A stretch of 64,000 nucleotides of DNA, taken from assembly GCF_022898935.1 (NCBI RefSeq), contig NZ_JALIRP010000005.1:372001-436000 (forward strand), given 5' to 3'. Position numbers and translations under genes: made by a program. Under the pieces are notes generated by a model. The model was not told the DNA's origin. It saw only the letters and a list, made by a program, of their open reading frames with translations, and did no database searches. Below are positions 8,777 to 17,774 of the stretch, piece by piece. Position 1 is the stretch's first letter; each line of letters begins with the position of its first letter. This DNA comes from Paenibacillus mangrovi. GTDB taxonomy: Bacteria; Bacillota; Bacilli; Paenibacillales; Paenibacillaceae.

Positions 8777-9461
8777 AATCATCAACGATTTACTGCCATT
8801 ATATATCGATAACGTGTGCAGTGAAGAGAGCCGAAGATTGGTTGAGGAACACTTGGCATCTTGCAGCAGTTGTACATATGAAGCTCAGAAATTTCAAAGT
8901 GAAATTGCATTATCCAGGGTAAACTTCGTTAATAATCAAAGCGAGGTTAAAGTGTTGCAATCCATATCAAATTTCTGGAATAAGACAAGAACAAAAGCCT
9001 TTATGAAAGGGCTCCTTGTAGCTTCTTTATTATTTGTTATATTCATTCTCGGCTATATCGGTTTATTTCGATGGAACATTATACCCGTACCTATGAACGT
9101 TGTAGAAATAAAGGATGTAAGTCAATTGGCTGATGGTAGAATCGCCTATCATGTCCAATTAACAGATGGTTATGATTTGAATGTTATAAAACACAAACTG
9201 GACGAAGACGGAAACATGTACATCATGCCTTACCGCACAATAATCAAAAAGAAGCCTATCACTGATGTGGGGCTTCATAATATGTACTATCTGTCAGACC
9301 CTGCTGAAAATAATGCCTGGCAAGCTAAATGGGGCGATAATATAGAAATGCGGGCCTTGTATTTTGGAACAAAGGATGACAACATACTGATTTGGAAAAA
9401 AGGAATGAACCTGCCTGCAGCAAGTAAACAAATTGAAGACAATTATAATATGAGTAATTAA
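8757..9461 (+). CDS. Anti-sigma factor with zinc-finger (ZAS) N-terminus and one membrane helix
   Basis: TTG at 8757 is the start because GGAGGAGGAG lies just upstream, inside the end of the sigma gene. The N-terminus has the H-x3-C-x2-C pattern of ZAS anti-sigma factors (EEHLASCSSC), then a transmembrane helix at about residues 83-105 and an extracytoplasmic domain of about 130 residues. It should hold the partner sigma factor at the membrane until a signal is received. The 20-bp overlap with the sigma gene is typical of such pairs. Confidence 0.8.
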   Translation: MIKIKCEIINDLLPLYIDNVCSEESRRLVEEHLASCSSCTYEAQKFQSEIALSRVNFVNNQSEVKVLQSISNFWNKTRTKAFMKGLLVASLLFVIFILGYIGLFRWNIIPVPMNVVEIKDVSQLADGRIAYHVQLTDGYDLNVIKHKLDEDGNMYIMPYRTIIKKKPITDVGLHNMYYLSDPAENNAWQAKWGDNIEMRALYFGTKDDNILIWKKGMNLPAASKQIEDNYNMSN

Positions 9462-9507
9462 GGATCAGAAACATTGGATTGTTCATTAATACTAATTTAA
9501 ACAATTG

Positions 9508-9562
9508 ATTTCGCCCTACTTATGGTACGGTTCACCGCCCTGTCTGTAACGGCAAGTTTTAA
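9508..9562 (-). repeat. rlmH-like attachment site C
   Basis: Core ACTTATGGTACGGTTCACCG (9518-9537) reads on the minus strand as G-E-P-Y-H-K and a TAG stop. The left arm is ATTTCGCCC and the right arm ACGGCAAGTTTT. The right part TGTCTGTAACGGCAAGTTT is the same as in site E. Confidence 0.85.
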
Positions 9563-9586
9563 GGCCATCCTTGGCGGGATGGCCTT
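9561..9586 (+). terminator. Hairpin joined to site C
   Basis: AAGGCCATCC and GGATGGCCTT form a strong stem with a short loop directly after the right arm of the site. The T run is weak. It may end the sigma/anti-sigma transcript and that of the opposing AraC gene. Confidence 0.6.
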
Positions 9587-9631
9587 ATATTCAGAAATGA
9601 TGTACCAGTACTACGGTAAGAACCTCTTTCA

Positions 9632-10504
9632 TTATTTTTTCATAACCGGTATCCAAATCTCGCTTCTAAAATTGGGGGAAGATACATCCTTACTTCCATT
9701 CCATAATATCTCCGGTCCCATTGCTAGCTCATAATTTGCGGAGGGAAACCATTCCGAATAGATCCGTCCCCAGACATTTTGTAATGTATCGGGAAACGGT
9801 CCGACAGCTTCGAATATAGCCCATGTTAGTGCAGAAACCTCTAATTTTACTAAATTTTCAGGACAATCCTTGGTTGTAGCTACACCTATATAATAGTCAA
9901 GCTCCCCCTTCTCCTCCATTCGCCCTTCAGAAAAATTTGTCGACGCTGAAATCAGCCCCGGCGGTTCAGTATTAGAGAGCTTTTTTAGCTGGTCGATGTC
10001 AGCACTGGTTAAGCTTTTCCACATGGACGCAATTTCTTCGCTTACGCCATTAAATTGGATTGGCACCCTTTTCATGATACCCACAATACGAAAAGATTCT
10101 TTCTCAACAATTCGATAATTCATTGCGCTTCCTCCCTGAATAGTTAATTGGAAGGTCATACGCGGATAGGCTTTTAAAGATGGGGCATGGGACTTTACCA
10201 AAGAGGGCGAAATGCCGTGCAAGCCTTGAAAAGCTCTGGAAAAAGCGTCTGCTGAGCTATATCCGTATTTTACCGCCACGTCCACAATCCTTAAATCACT
10301 GGTTCCAAGCTCAAATGCTGCTAGGGTTAAGCGTCTTCGACGGATGTATTCCGATAGCGTAATGCCTGCAAGGAAAGAAAACATTCTTGAAAAATGCTAG
10401 TCAGAACAACAATCCAGCCTCGCTGCTTCCTTCAGATCTATATCTTCATCAAGATGCTCTTCGATATAATTTAAAGCTCGATTTAGATTGCCAAGTAAAT
10501 CCAT
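9632..10504 (-). pseudogene. AraC-family regulator with GyrI-like domain, broken by an amber codon
   Basis: The full frame starts at ATG 10504 with GGGAGG 7 nt upstream and begins [18 protein letters not shown]. At 10397-10399 an in-frame TAG interrupts it, exactly where related proteins have an aromatic residue before HFSRMF. After the stop the frame continues without further damage: the AraC helix-turn-helix pair, then from about residue 125 a GyrI-like effector-binding domain ([15 protein letters not shown] to WIPVMKK). A single TAC/TAT to TAG change would explain it. An internal restart at the ATG at 10384 would lack half of the DNA-binding domain. It is the only gene of unit C-D. Confidence 0.8.
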
Positions 10505-10589
10505 TCGCATGACCTCCCTTCAGGTACAGCATAGCAAGGTTCGGAAACACCCATCCGACATCTCATGCACAGTTTTGTGGGATTATCCA

Positions 10590-10646
10590 AACCTTTCCAT
10601 AACTTGTGGTAAGGTTCTCCATATCATTTAAAGAGCAAAATTCTGT
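10590..10646 (-). repeat. rlmH-like attachment site D
   Basis: Core ACTTGTGGTAAGGTTCTCC (10602-10620) reads on the minus strand as G-E-P-Y-H-K, but the next codon is TTA and not a stop. Arms are AACCTTTCCAT and AAAGAGCAAAATTCTG; the right arm resembles that of site G. Confidence 0.75.
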
Positions 10647-10693
10647 CCGCCGTCGCGTGGGGGTTTTCGCAACCTCTTAGATTGTTAAATAAT

Positions 10694-10754
10694 AAAGGAG
10701 TCCCGCGGATGACATCGCGGGTTGCCCAAGCCACATGACAGGAATAGCTCCTTT
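10694..10754 (-). terminator. Terminator of the GntR/ABC operon
   Basis: CCCGCG and CGCGGG form a stem followed on the minus strand by ACTCCTTTATTATTT; an outer AAAGGAG/CTCCTTT pairing encloses it. Confidence 0.5.
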
Positions 10755-10756
10755 TT

Positions 10757-11122
10757 TCAATAAATCCTCTTCAACAGCTCAATGACTTCATCCAAGGTAA
10801 GGTCGAAGGATTTGTAGTAGGAAGTGTCGCTTTCCATTTGCTTCAAAACCGTCTTATTGCGTATCTGCAGCATCTCCTCGGGTGAAAATTCGGCGACAAA
10901 GCATCCTTTGCCGGTTACGGTGTTGATCAAACCGCTTCGTTCAAGCTCTTCCCAAGCTTTCTTGACGGTGATGACACTGACGCGAAGCTCCTGGGCGGCC
11001 TGCCGAATGGGTGGCAATACATACCCGCTCTCCAGTTCGCCTTTGAGAATCTGGGCGCTGATCTGTTCGAATAACTGCTGGTAGATCGGTTTCTCCGATG
11101 TGTTCGAGATTGATATGTTCAT
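10757..11122 (-). CDS. GntR-family (YtrA-type) transcriptional regulator
   Basis: The protein is 121 residues: a GntR winged helix (PIYQQLFEQISAQILKGEL, then LPPIRQAAQELRVSVITVKK) and only a short C-terminal tail, as in the YtrA subfamily, which usually controls a nearby ABC transporter. The ATG overlaps the stop of the permease gene by 4 bp, so it is translated from the same transcript. The palindrome ahead of the operon at 12648 is its likely operator. The regulator is last in the operon here; in B. subtilis ytr it is first. Confidence 0.88.
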   Translation of the reverse strand: MNISISNTSEKPIYQQLFEQISAQILKGELESGYVLPPIRQAAQELRVSVITVKKAWEELERSGLINTVTGKGCFVAEFSPEEMLQIRNKTVLKQMESDTSYYKSFDLTLDEVIELLKRIY

Positions 11123-11781
11123 AGAAGTTCCACTTTGAGGAATCGTTTCACCGCAATCCGGTAAGCAATCAGGGTGAATGCCGCAAAGATGACGATTCCT
11201 GCGATCAAGACGGATGCGTGAATAGCAATATGGTCAGCGATGGTCACATTAAAAATGTCGGACACGGACTTTATCTGAATTCCCAGCCATTGTACGATTC
11301 CGGCAAAAATCATAGCGGCTGAAGTAGCTGAGAACAGCGCCCCGCTAAATTTGTACGCCGTCTTGTAGTACATGGGGATAAGGATGATGTTGAAGATCGC
11401 CAGCATGGCCATGCAGAGTCCCCAAAAACCCATGGAAGGTGCGAAGAAATAGTAGGTTATGTTCAAGTTCGAGTATACAAGATCATGGACCAGACCGAAG
11501 ATCACCGCAAACCCGATGTGCAAGATCTCCAGGATGACAATAACGGATACCCTTGCTTTCACAATATCCTTCTTGGTTACGGGCATCATCGAGGTAAACA
11601 TCAAGTCATTCTGCGTTTTAAAATTGCCGAACATGTTCGGGACCGAGATCCAGAAAAAATACATAGGGACAAGAAAATAGATCCAGCTAGGAATGAGCAT
11701 TAGCATTCCCAACAAAATAGGGAATACAAAAAACATCGGCTGAATGCCTAACTTCAAATCCTTCATCACCAAGTTATACAT
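11119..11781 (-). CDS. ABC-2 type permease subunit
   Basis: The 220-residue protein has about six hydrophobic helices and the layout of the ABC2 permease group found with YtrA regulators (MYNLVMKDLKLGIQPMFF at the start, TSMMPVTKKDIVKAR in the first cytoplasmic loop). It overlaps the ATPase gene by 8 bp and the regulator by 4 bp. It should form the membrane part of an exporter, possibly for a cell-envelope-active compound; the substrate is not known. Confidence 0.85.
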   Translation of the reverse strand: MYNLVMKDLKLGIQPMFFVFPILLGMLMLIPSWIYFLVPMYFFWISVPNMFGNFKTQNDLMFTSMMPVTKKDIVKARVSVIVILEILHIGFAVIFGLVHDLVYSNLNITYYFFAPSMGFWGLCMAMLAIFNIILIPMYYKTAYKFSGALFSATSAAMIFAGIVQWLGIQIKSVSDIFNVTIADHIAIHASVLIAGIVIFAAFTLIAYRIAVKRFLKVELL

Positions 11782-12628
11782 ACGCAGGCTCCTTCTTCGC
11801 GAAATAGATCATGATCTCCTCAAGACTCGGCGTGGCGGCTTTGATGCCGGAAGAGGGATCGAAGTCTTCGGAGCGGATCAATCCCGTAAAGCCGAACGAA
11901 TTGACTTTGTAGGAAATCATCCGTTCCCTCACCTGGCTCAGTTGGCTTTCGTCACCGCTCAGCAAGCGATAAGACTCCTTAAACTCTTCTTTCTCAGCGC
12001 TGTTAATGATTTGCCCATCCGCGATAAAGGTAATAAAATCTGCGCACTTCTCCAAGTCGGAGGTAATATGGGTCGAGAAAAGAATGCTGATCTCGCCGCC
12101 TGCGACAAGCTCTTGGAAGAGATCCAGCAGATCGTCTCTGGCCACCGGGTCGAGTCCGCTTGTCGGCTCATCGAGAATGAGCAGCTTCGCACCATGGGAT
12201 AACGCAAGGGCCAGAGTGTACTTCACTTTCATCCCCGTCGACAATTCGGCGACTTTTTTATTCTCATCCAATTTAAATCGACTCAAATAGCCGGAATAGG
12301 CTGCTTCGTCCCAATGCTTATAGAACCTCTTGATCACGTCGGTCAACGTTTTGATCTTGCTGCGGTTATAAAAGTCGACGCCGCCAAATGCGCATCCGAT
12401 CTCTTGCTTCAGCTCGATTTCGTGTTCGGCCATGTTCTTGCCCAGAACGCGGACAACGCCGCCATCGGTTTGAATCATATTCATGATCGATTTGATGGTG
12501 GTCGTCTTTCCTGCGCCATTGGCGCCGATGAAGCCCATAATATAGCCCTTCTCCAGCTGGAATGACACATCTTTGAGCTGAAAATTTGGGTATTCCTTAT
12601 TCAAATTTCGAATATCTAATGCCAGCAT
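11774..12628 (-). CDS. ABC transporter ATP-binding protein
   Basis: The 284-residue protein has Walker A GANGAGKTTT (about residue 35), the signature LSTGMKVK, Walker B LLILDEPTSGLD and the switch histidine in FSTHI. The C-terminal 70 residues are an accessory region. GGGGAGG lies 7 nt ahead of the ATG. It is the first gene of the ATPase-permease-GntR operon and would power the export of an unknown substrate. Confidence 0.92.
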   Translation of the reverse strand: MLALDIRNLNKEYPNFQLKDVSFQLEKGYIMGFIGANGAGKTTTIKSIMNMIQTDGGVVRVLGKNMAEHEIELKQEIGCAFGGVDFYNRSKIKTLTDVIKRFYKHWDEAAYSGYLSRFKLDENKKVAELSTGMKVKYTLALALSHGAKLLILDEPTSGLDPVARDDLLDLFQELVAGGEISILFSTHITSDLEKCADFITFIADGQIINSAEKEEFKESYRLLSGDESQLSQVRERMISYKVNSFGFTGLIRSEDFDPSSGIKAATPSLEEIMIYFAKKEPAYV

Positions 12629-12647
12629 ACCGTATCCTCCCCATCAA

Positions 12648-12672
12648 ATTGTGTATGTTGTGCATACACAAT
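12648..12672 (-). promoter_or_regulatory. Palindromic operator for the GntR/ABC operon
   Basis: ATTGTGTATG and CATACACAAT are perfect 10-nt arms around a 5-nt spacer. The centre lies 32 nt upstream of the ATPase start codon. YtrA-type regulators bind inverted repeats with GTAT/ATAC-type half-sites, so autoregulation is likely. Confidence 0.75.
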
Positions 12673-12705
12673 GTACCATGGGGATTTTATGAAGTCAACA
12701 AGTTT

Positions 12706-13059
12706 TTAGCATAAATTTTGGATAAGAAACATCATCCTCAATCGTTCGTCCGGAAAGTCAGCTCTTGAAGAAGCGAGACGTTGCGTATCCTCGGACATGG
12801 CAAGGAGTGTCGGCAGCGCATTTTCGGATATACGGGTGCGGCGGGCACGGTCGATCAGCCGCCTACGGGCGGCAGTAATTAGCCATGCTTCAGGCTTATC
12901 CGGAACGCCGGCCTTGGGCCAAGTTTCTAGCGCAGCTAGAAAAGCATCTCCAATGGCATCCTCAACAGCATGCAAATCCCGCCAGTTTACAGCCAAATAG
13001 GAGAGCAATCGCCCATAAGCATCACGTGCCGTTTCTTCAATGACCTGATTCGTATCCAT
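12706..13059 (-). pseudogene. Truncated ECF42-type sigma factor
   Basis: The frame encodes the sigma region 2 part of a large ECF factor (VIEETARDAYGRLLSYLAV to WLITAARRRLIDRARR and FPDERLRMMF) and then stops after 117 residues. Members of this group have about 400 residues, so region 4 and the long C-terminal domain are missing. The break lies in the AT-rich stretch next to the ABC operon promoter. It lies 7 bp downstream of a broken DGPF gene, its usual partner. Confidence 0.75.
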
Positions 13060-13066
13060 AGAATGA

Positions 13067-13412
13067 TTACTTCAACGCGGGAAGGTTCTGTCTGACCTCT
13101 ACCGTATCGACTGGCCCTCGCGCAGCCCACTCTAGCGCAATATCAAAGTCCGGAACATCAATCACGAATATCCCACCCAGCTGTTCTTTCGTCTCGGGAA
13201 ACGGTCCGTCCTGAACCATCATTTCACCGCCGCGCCGTTTCATCGTCCCAGCTGTCTCAGGAGCACATAGACCCGAACCGAATACCACGATTCCTGCCTG
13301 TCGCAAAGCATGCACATAGTGCGCAGCCTGCCAAGTATTCTTGTTGCCTAGCTGGATCCGTTCTTGCCGCAAAATCCTCTTGACTCTCGTAAAACATCAA
13401 AGTGTAATTCAT
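13067..13412 (-). pseudogene. YCII/DGPF-domain protein, frameshifted
   Basis: The intact start is ATG 13412 (MNYTLMFYESQEDFAARTDP) with GGGAGGAG upstream. After about residue 29 the homology moves to another frame (AAHYVHALRQAG, then MVQDGPFPETKEQLGG with the DGPF motif). A small deletion near 13320-13330 explains the shift. DGPF proteins are genetically linked to ECF42 sigma factors, as here. Both genes are decaying together. Confidence 0.75.
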
Positions 13413-13520
13413 GCAAAAGCTCCTCCCTTTAAAACCGTATTAGAATTCGACTTCACTACAATGTCGTTTCGGTTAATCCGATTTCTACATTTCAAGAAAA
13501 AATGTTTCAAAGCAAACCGG

Positions 13521-13550
13521 CAAAGCCGCCAGATCAACTCCCTGGCGGCC
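13521..13550 (-). terminator. Hairpin downstream of trpB
   Basis: GCCGCCAG and CTGGCGGC form an 8-bp GC-rich stem 17 nt after the trpB stop, followed on the minus strand by TTTGCC, a weak T run. Confidence 0.5.
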
Positions 13551-13566
13551 ACTGCACTCACGTCTA

Positions 13567-14727
13567 TTATTTGAGCATCTGATACACTTGTTCAACATCC
13601 TTGTCCCCGCGGCCAGACAGGTTCACGATGAGAATCTGATCCCGACTCATCGTAGGCGCCAGCTTCTTCGCGTATGCAACTGCGTGCGCGCTCTCTAGAG
13701 CAGGAATGATGCCCTCCGTGCGGGACAGCTCCTGGAAGGCTTCCAGCACTTCCTCATTCGTGATGGTCGCATATTCGGCCCGTCCTGTCACTTTCAAGTG
13801 GCTATGTTCCGGCCCGATGCCCGGATAATCGAGCCCTGCAGCGATCGAATAGGTCTTCTGCGGCTGGCCTTCTTCGTCCAGCAGAACTAAGCATTTGAAG
13901 CCGTGAATGATGCTGGGGACGCCTTGGGTTAAGCTTGGCGCTTTGTCAGGTTCGACCCCAATCAAGCGGACGCTTGGCTCGTCAATGTAGTGAGCGAATG
14001 CACCAATCGCATTGCTGCCCCCACCCGCGCATGCCACAACCGCATCCGGCAACCGACCTTCTTTCTCCAGAATCTGCTGCTTCGACTCTTCGCTAATGAC
14101 GGCCTGGAAATGCTTGACCATCGTTGGGAACGGATGCGGACCAACCGCGGATCCGAGCAAATAAAACGTATTTTTATAGTTTCGTACCAGATCGTCTAGC
14201 GCTTCATCCACCGCGTCTTTCAGTCGTCCCTGTCCTTTATGAACCGGAATGACGGTTGCGCCGAGCAGTTCCATCCGGAACACGTTAAGCGCTTGGCGGC
14301 GCGTATCTTCGGCTCCCATGTAAATGACGCATTCCATATTGAACATAGCGCAGGCCGTTGCCGTAGCGACACCGTGCTGCCCGGCACCGGTCTCGGCGAT
14401 AATCCGCTTCGCTCCCATCCGCTTCGCGAGCAGAATCTGGCCAATCGCGTTGTTAATCTTATGCGCTCCGGTATGATTCAGGTCCTCCCGCTTTAAGTAG
14501 ATCTTAGGGCCTCCCCAAGCTTCGGACAGCCGCTCCGCATACGTTAGCGGGCTCTGGCGACCAACATATTCGCGTAGGTAATAGCTAAGCTCTTCCTTGA
14601 AGTCCGGGTCGTCTCGAAACTTATAAAATTGCTCACTCAAATAGTTCAGCACTTCCTGCAATTCCGGTGGGACAAAGCTGCCCCCGAACTCTCCGAAATA
14701 CCCCTCTTGATGCAATGGTTGGTCCAT
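13567..14727 (-). CDS. trpB: Tryptophan synthase beta chain, orphan copy
   Basis: The 386-residue protein matches TrpB along its whole length: the N-terminal [13 protein letters not shown], the PLP lysine in [14 protein letters not shown] (about residue 90), the phosphate-binding GGGSNAIG and the C-terminal NLSGRGDKD. TrpB makes tryptophan from indole and serine. GGAGG precedes the ATG. No trpA or other trp gene is nearby, so it may serve as a stand-alone indole salvage enzyme. A 6-nt inverted repeat (GGTAAT/ATTACC) lies about 30-55 nt upstream of the start. Confidence 0.95.
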   Translation of the reverse strand: MDQPLHQEGYFGEFGGSFVPPELQEVLNYLSEQFYKFRDDPDFKEELSYYLREYVGRQSPLTYAERLSEAWGGPKIYLKREDLNHTGAHKINNAIGQILLAKRMGAKRIIAETGAGQHGVATATACAMFNMECVIYMGAEDTRRQALNVFRMELLGATVIPVHKGQGRLKDAVDEALDDLVRNYKNTFYLLGSAVGPHPFPTMVKHFQAVISEESKQQILEKEGRLPDAVVACAGGGSNAIGAFAHYIDEPSVRLIGVEPDKAPSLTQGVPSIIHGFKCLVLLDEEGQPQKTYSIAAGLDYPGIGPEHSHLKVTGRAEYATITNEEVLEAFQELSRTEGIIPALESAHAVAYAKKLAPTMSRDQILIVNLSGRGDKDVEQVYQMLK

Positions 14728-14893
14728 ATGTATGCGCCTCCATAACTATGAATTGGTAATGTTTGCATACTATATTACCATGAAATCCAGCTTCTGATGA
14801 GCATAAGCCATTCATAATGAAAGAAAATTAGATGGTCGATAATTTGCAACTGGTTGGATCAATATCGCATGGTCGCAATTCGGCAATACCTAT

Positions 14894-16669
14894 TTATATT
14901 TCCCTAGTTTCTTCCCTTAGCCATACTCTCTCTTCTTCATTTAAATAAAGAGCTAGCTTTGTGTATACCTCTTGATGATAATTGTTTAACCATTGCTTTT
15001 CACTCTCTGTTAACATATCTTTATGGATACCGGCTAAATCAATAGGGCAATACGTGATTGCTTCAAACTTCATAAATTGACCAAACTCTGTTTTCTCGTC
15101 TTGGGCGACTAACATCATATTTTCAATTCTAATTCCATATTTACCTTCGAGGTATATTCCCGGTTCATTCGTAATAATCATGCCTTTTTCTAATACAACA
15201 TTATTATTATTCCTTATGCTTTGTGGTCCTTCATGAACATTCAAGAAAAAACCCACCCCATGTCCTGTCCCGCATTTATAGTCCAAACCATACTGCCAAA
15301 TGGGTTGTCTTGCCAAAACATCTAAGTTAGCGCCTGTTGCTCCGTATAAATATTTTACTGAGCTTAATGCAATAAACCCTTTTAACACCAAAGTAAAATC
15401 TCTTTTTTGTTCATCGGTAAGTTTCCCTAAAACAATCGTTCGTGTAATATCGGTTGTTCCATCATAATACTGTCCGCCTGAATCAATTAAAAAAAGACCT
15501 TCATTCTTAAGCGTATATTGCGTTTCTTTATTAGCTTTATAATGCATCATCGCAGCATGTTCTTTATAACCTGCTATCGTATCAAAACTAGGTCCAACAA
15601 ATCCTTCCTGCCCTCTTCTGAAATCTTCTAATCTTTCTTCTGCAGTTATCTCTGTAATTTCTTCTTTATCTACAACGTTTTTTAGCCATTTTATAAATTT
15701 CACCATGGCTAAACCATCTTTTATTCCACACCATTTTAAATTTTTTATCTCAACTTCATTTTTAATAGCTTTTAAATTAGTCGTGATGTCAGGACTTTCA
15801 ATTTTCTTTGTATTACTATTTATGGCATTATATAAACTGATATTTGTTTTATTCGAATCTAAAATAATCGCATCTTCGCTTGGGAGATTTCTCAAGAATG
15901 TTTGTATTTCATAATTCGCTTTTAACTCGATTCCTTCAGCCTCCAGTTCTGTTTTGACCAATGAGGGAACCTTGCTAGAATCAATAAATAAATAACATTT
16001 ATGTTCTGCTACAATTACATTAGCTATTACAACTGGATTGTTAGGCACATCGGCCCCTCTTATATTCAATAGCCATGCAATGTCATCAAGAGAAGTTAGA
16101 ATATAATAATTTGCTCCTATATTTTTCATTTCTTCTCTTACTTCATTTAATTTTTCTACTCGCGATTTGCCTGCATATTTTACGTCATGGGTAAAAATTG
16201 ATCCTTTAGGAATCTCCGGTCTATCTTCCCACAGATCACCAATGAAATCTTGATTCATTTTTAATTCGATTCTCTTTGCTTTTAGATCTTTTTCCATCTT
16301 TTTAACCATATCCAATGAAAAAACATTTCCATCAAAGCCCACAATGCTTCCTTCATTTAGAACATCTGCTAGCCATTTTGTATAAAATGGTACCCCAGGA
16401 TCCATCATTCTAAATAATCTGATTCCTGATCCCTCAAGCTGCTTTTCAGCTTGAATATAGTATCTGCCATCTGTCCATAGCCCAGCATCCTCTAATGTAA
16501 TAACTACAGTGCCTGCAGACCCTGTAAATCCTGATATCCATTGTCTAGATTTCCAATGTTCTGCTACATATTCACTCTGATGTGCATCAAAACTCGGAAT
16601 GATATAAGCATCCATTTGATTTTCTTTCATTAGCTGTCTTAACTTTTCGACTCTGTCCCTGATATTCAT
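14894..16669 (-). CDS. Xaa-Pro aminopeptidase (M24B, three-domain type)
   Basis: ATG 16669 (MNIRDRVEKLR) is the start, with GGAGG 8 nt upstream. The 591-residue protein has two creatinase-like N-terminal domains and a C-terminal M24 domain with all five metal ligands: D and D in IDSGGQYYDGTTDITRT, H in GTGHGVG, E in NEPGIY and E in RIENM. The length and layout are those of the eukaryote-like aminopeptidase P group, cytosolic dimers that remove an N-terminal residue ahead of proline. It is the last gene of an operon with a cupin regulator and an EutH-like transporter. Confidence 0.9.
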   Translation of the reverse strand: MNIRDRVEKLRQLMKENQMDAYIIPSFDAHQSEYVAEHWKSRQWISGFTGSAGTVVITLEDAGLWTDGRYYIQAEKQLEGSGIRLFRMMDPGVPFYTKWLADVLNEGSIVGFDGNVFSLDMVKKMEKDLKAKRIELKMNQDFIGDLWEDRPEIPKGSIFTHDVKYAGKSRVEKLNEVREEMKNIGANYYILTSLDDIAWLLNIRGADVPNNPVVIANVIVAEHKCYLFIDSSKVPSLVKTELEAEGIELKANYEIQTFLRNLPSEDAIILDSNKTNISLYNAINSNTKKIESPDITTNLKAIKNEVEIKNLKWCGIKDGLAMVKFIKWLKNVVDKEEITEITAEERLEDFRRGQEGFVGPSFDTIAGYKEHAAMMHYKANKETQYTLKNEGLFLIDSGGQYYDGTTDITRTIVLGKLTDEQKRDFTLVLKGFIALSSVKYLYGATGANLDVLARQPIWQYGLDYKCGTGHGVGFFLNVHEGPQSIRNNNNVVLEKGMIITNEPGIYLEGKYGIRIENMMLVAQDEKTEFGQFMKFEAITYCPIDLAGIHKDMLTESEKQWLNNYHQEVYTKLALYLNEEERVWLREETREI

Positions 16670-17774
16670 TACGAATACCTCCATTTTTCTTAAGGCTAAA
16701 TTCTTTGCTTTCACGATCATACAGCCATGAAGCTAGTACTATACTAATGATTCCGGCTGTAAGCTTTGATATGATAAACGCTCCTAACATTTCAGGGGCT
16801 ACTCCTGACACAAAGCCAAGCTGACCACCAAATACAAATGCTCCACTTACTCCAAAGGCAGCACATACCACTTTTCCTTTAGGATTCATCTCCTTATATG
16901 TTCCGAATATCAACAGATTACTAGCCAAATTCCCTAGAATCCCCGCTACTGACACGGAATTAATTCCAAATTTATCCCCTATTTTTTCAAAACTATTTTT
17001 AAAAATTCGAATAATAAAATCTAGCATAGGATATGCTCCACCTAAGACCAAAGCGATTTTGCCTACGATAACTGTACATTCAGATAGGGGTGCTAATCCT
17101 GAGACAAGCCTTACACCAAATATCACATCTATACCTTGTAAAAGTAATCCAACAGTACTCAAACTCATGATAAGCTTTCCAAATACATTAAAAACTTTTA
17201 TAAAAACATGAGGAGCTTTTAATAAAGCTGCTCCTAAAATAATGGCAAAAACAAATATAGGTGCCAGATTCCATACTAATATGCCGAAATTTATTTTTTG
17301 CCATAAGCCAGCTGCAAGACATCCTATCGGTATAGTAATAATTCCAACCAGCACACCCTTAGAAAAATACTTTTCATCCTCTTTAGAAAGCATCCCTAAC
17401 GCGACAGGTATTGAAAAACTAATTGTGGCTCCTAAAGTTGACGCGATGATAATTCCTGAGAATGCCCCCATTTCCTTTGTTAATGCTAGCTTATCAGCGA
17501 TTTGATAGCCCCCCATATCTACAGCTAAAAATGCTGCGGGAACGATAGAAGGATCTAGATGAAAAGCTCTACAGATTGGAATAATCACAGCGGATAGAAA
17601 ATTTGTAAATATAGGGGCTAAAGAAAGTATTCCTATCATGCCAAGCCCTAAAGCCCCCATGGTCTTTATGCCTTCCTCAAATTTCCCACCCAGTTTCAAA
17701 TGATTTCCGGTAATATAATCAATAGCTCCGATTACAAAGAAAGAACCGATTAGATATAATATAAATTTATCCAT
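16587..17774 (-). CDS. EutH-like ethanolamine-family transporter
   Basis: The 395-residue protein is very hydrophobic (about ten helices) and has the EutH landmarks AAFLAVDMGGYQIAD and GNLASNLLIFGTYKEMNPKGK. EutH proteins import ethanolamine, but the neighbouring aminopeptidase and lack of eut genes suggest another small amine or amino acid. The last 30 or so residues (after SKEFSLKKNGG) overlap the start of the aminopeptidase gene by 83 bp and look like read-through in a second frame, so a stop may have been lost. It overlaps the regulator gene by 8 bp. Confidence 0.75.
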   Translation of the reverse strand: MDKFILYLIGSFFVIGAIDYITGNHLKLGGKFEEGIKTMGALGLGMIGILSLAPIFTNFLSAVIIPICRAFHLDPSIVPAAFLAVDMGGYQIADKLALTKEMGAFSGIIIASTLGATISFSIPVALGMLSKEDEKYFSKGVLVGIITIPIGCLAAGLWQKINFGILVWNLAPIFVFAIILGAALLKAPHVFIKVFNVFGKLIMSLSTVGLLLQGIDVIFGVRLVSGLAPLSECTVIVGKIALVLGGAYPMLDFIIRIFKNSFEKIGDKFGINSVSVAGILGNLASNLLIFGTYKEMNPKGKVVCAAFGVSGAFVFGGQLGFVSGVAPEMLGAFIISKLTAGIISIVLASWLYDRESKEFSLKKNGGIRNEYQGQSRKVKTANERKSNGCLYHSEF

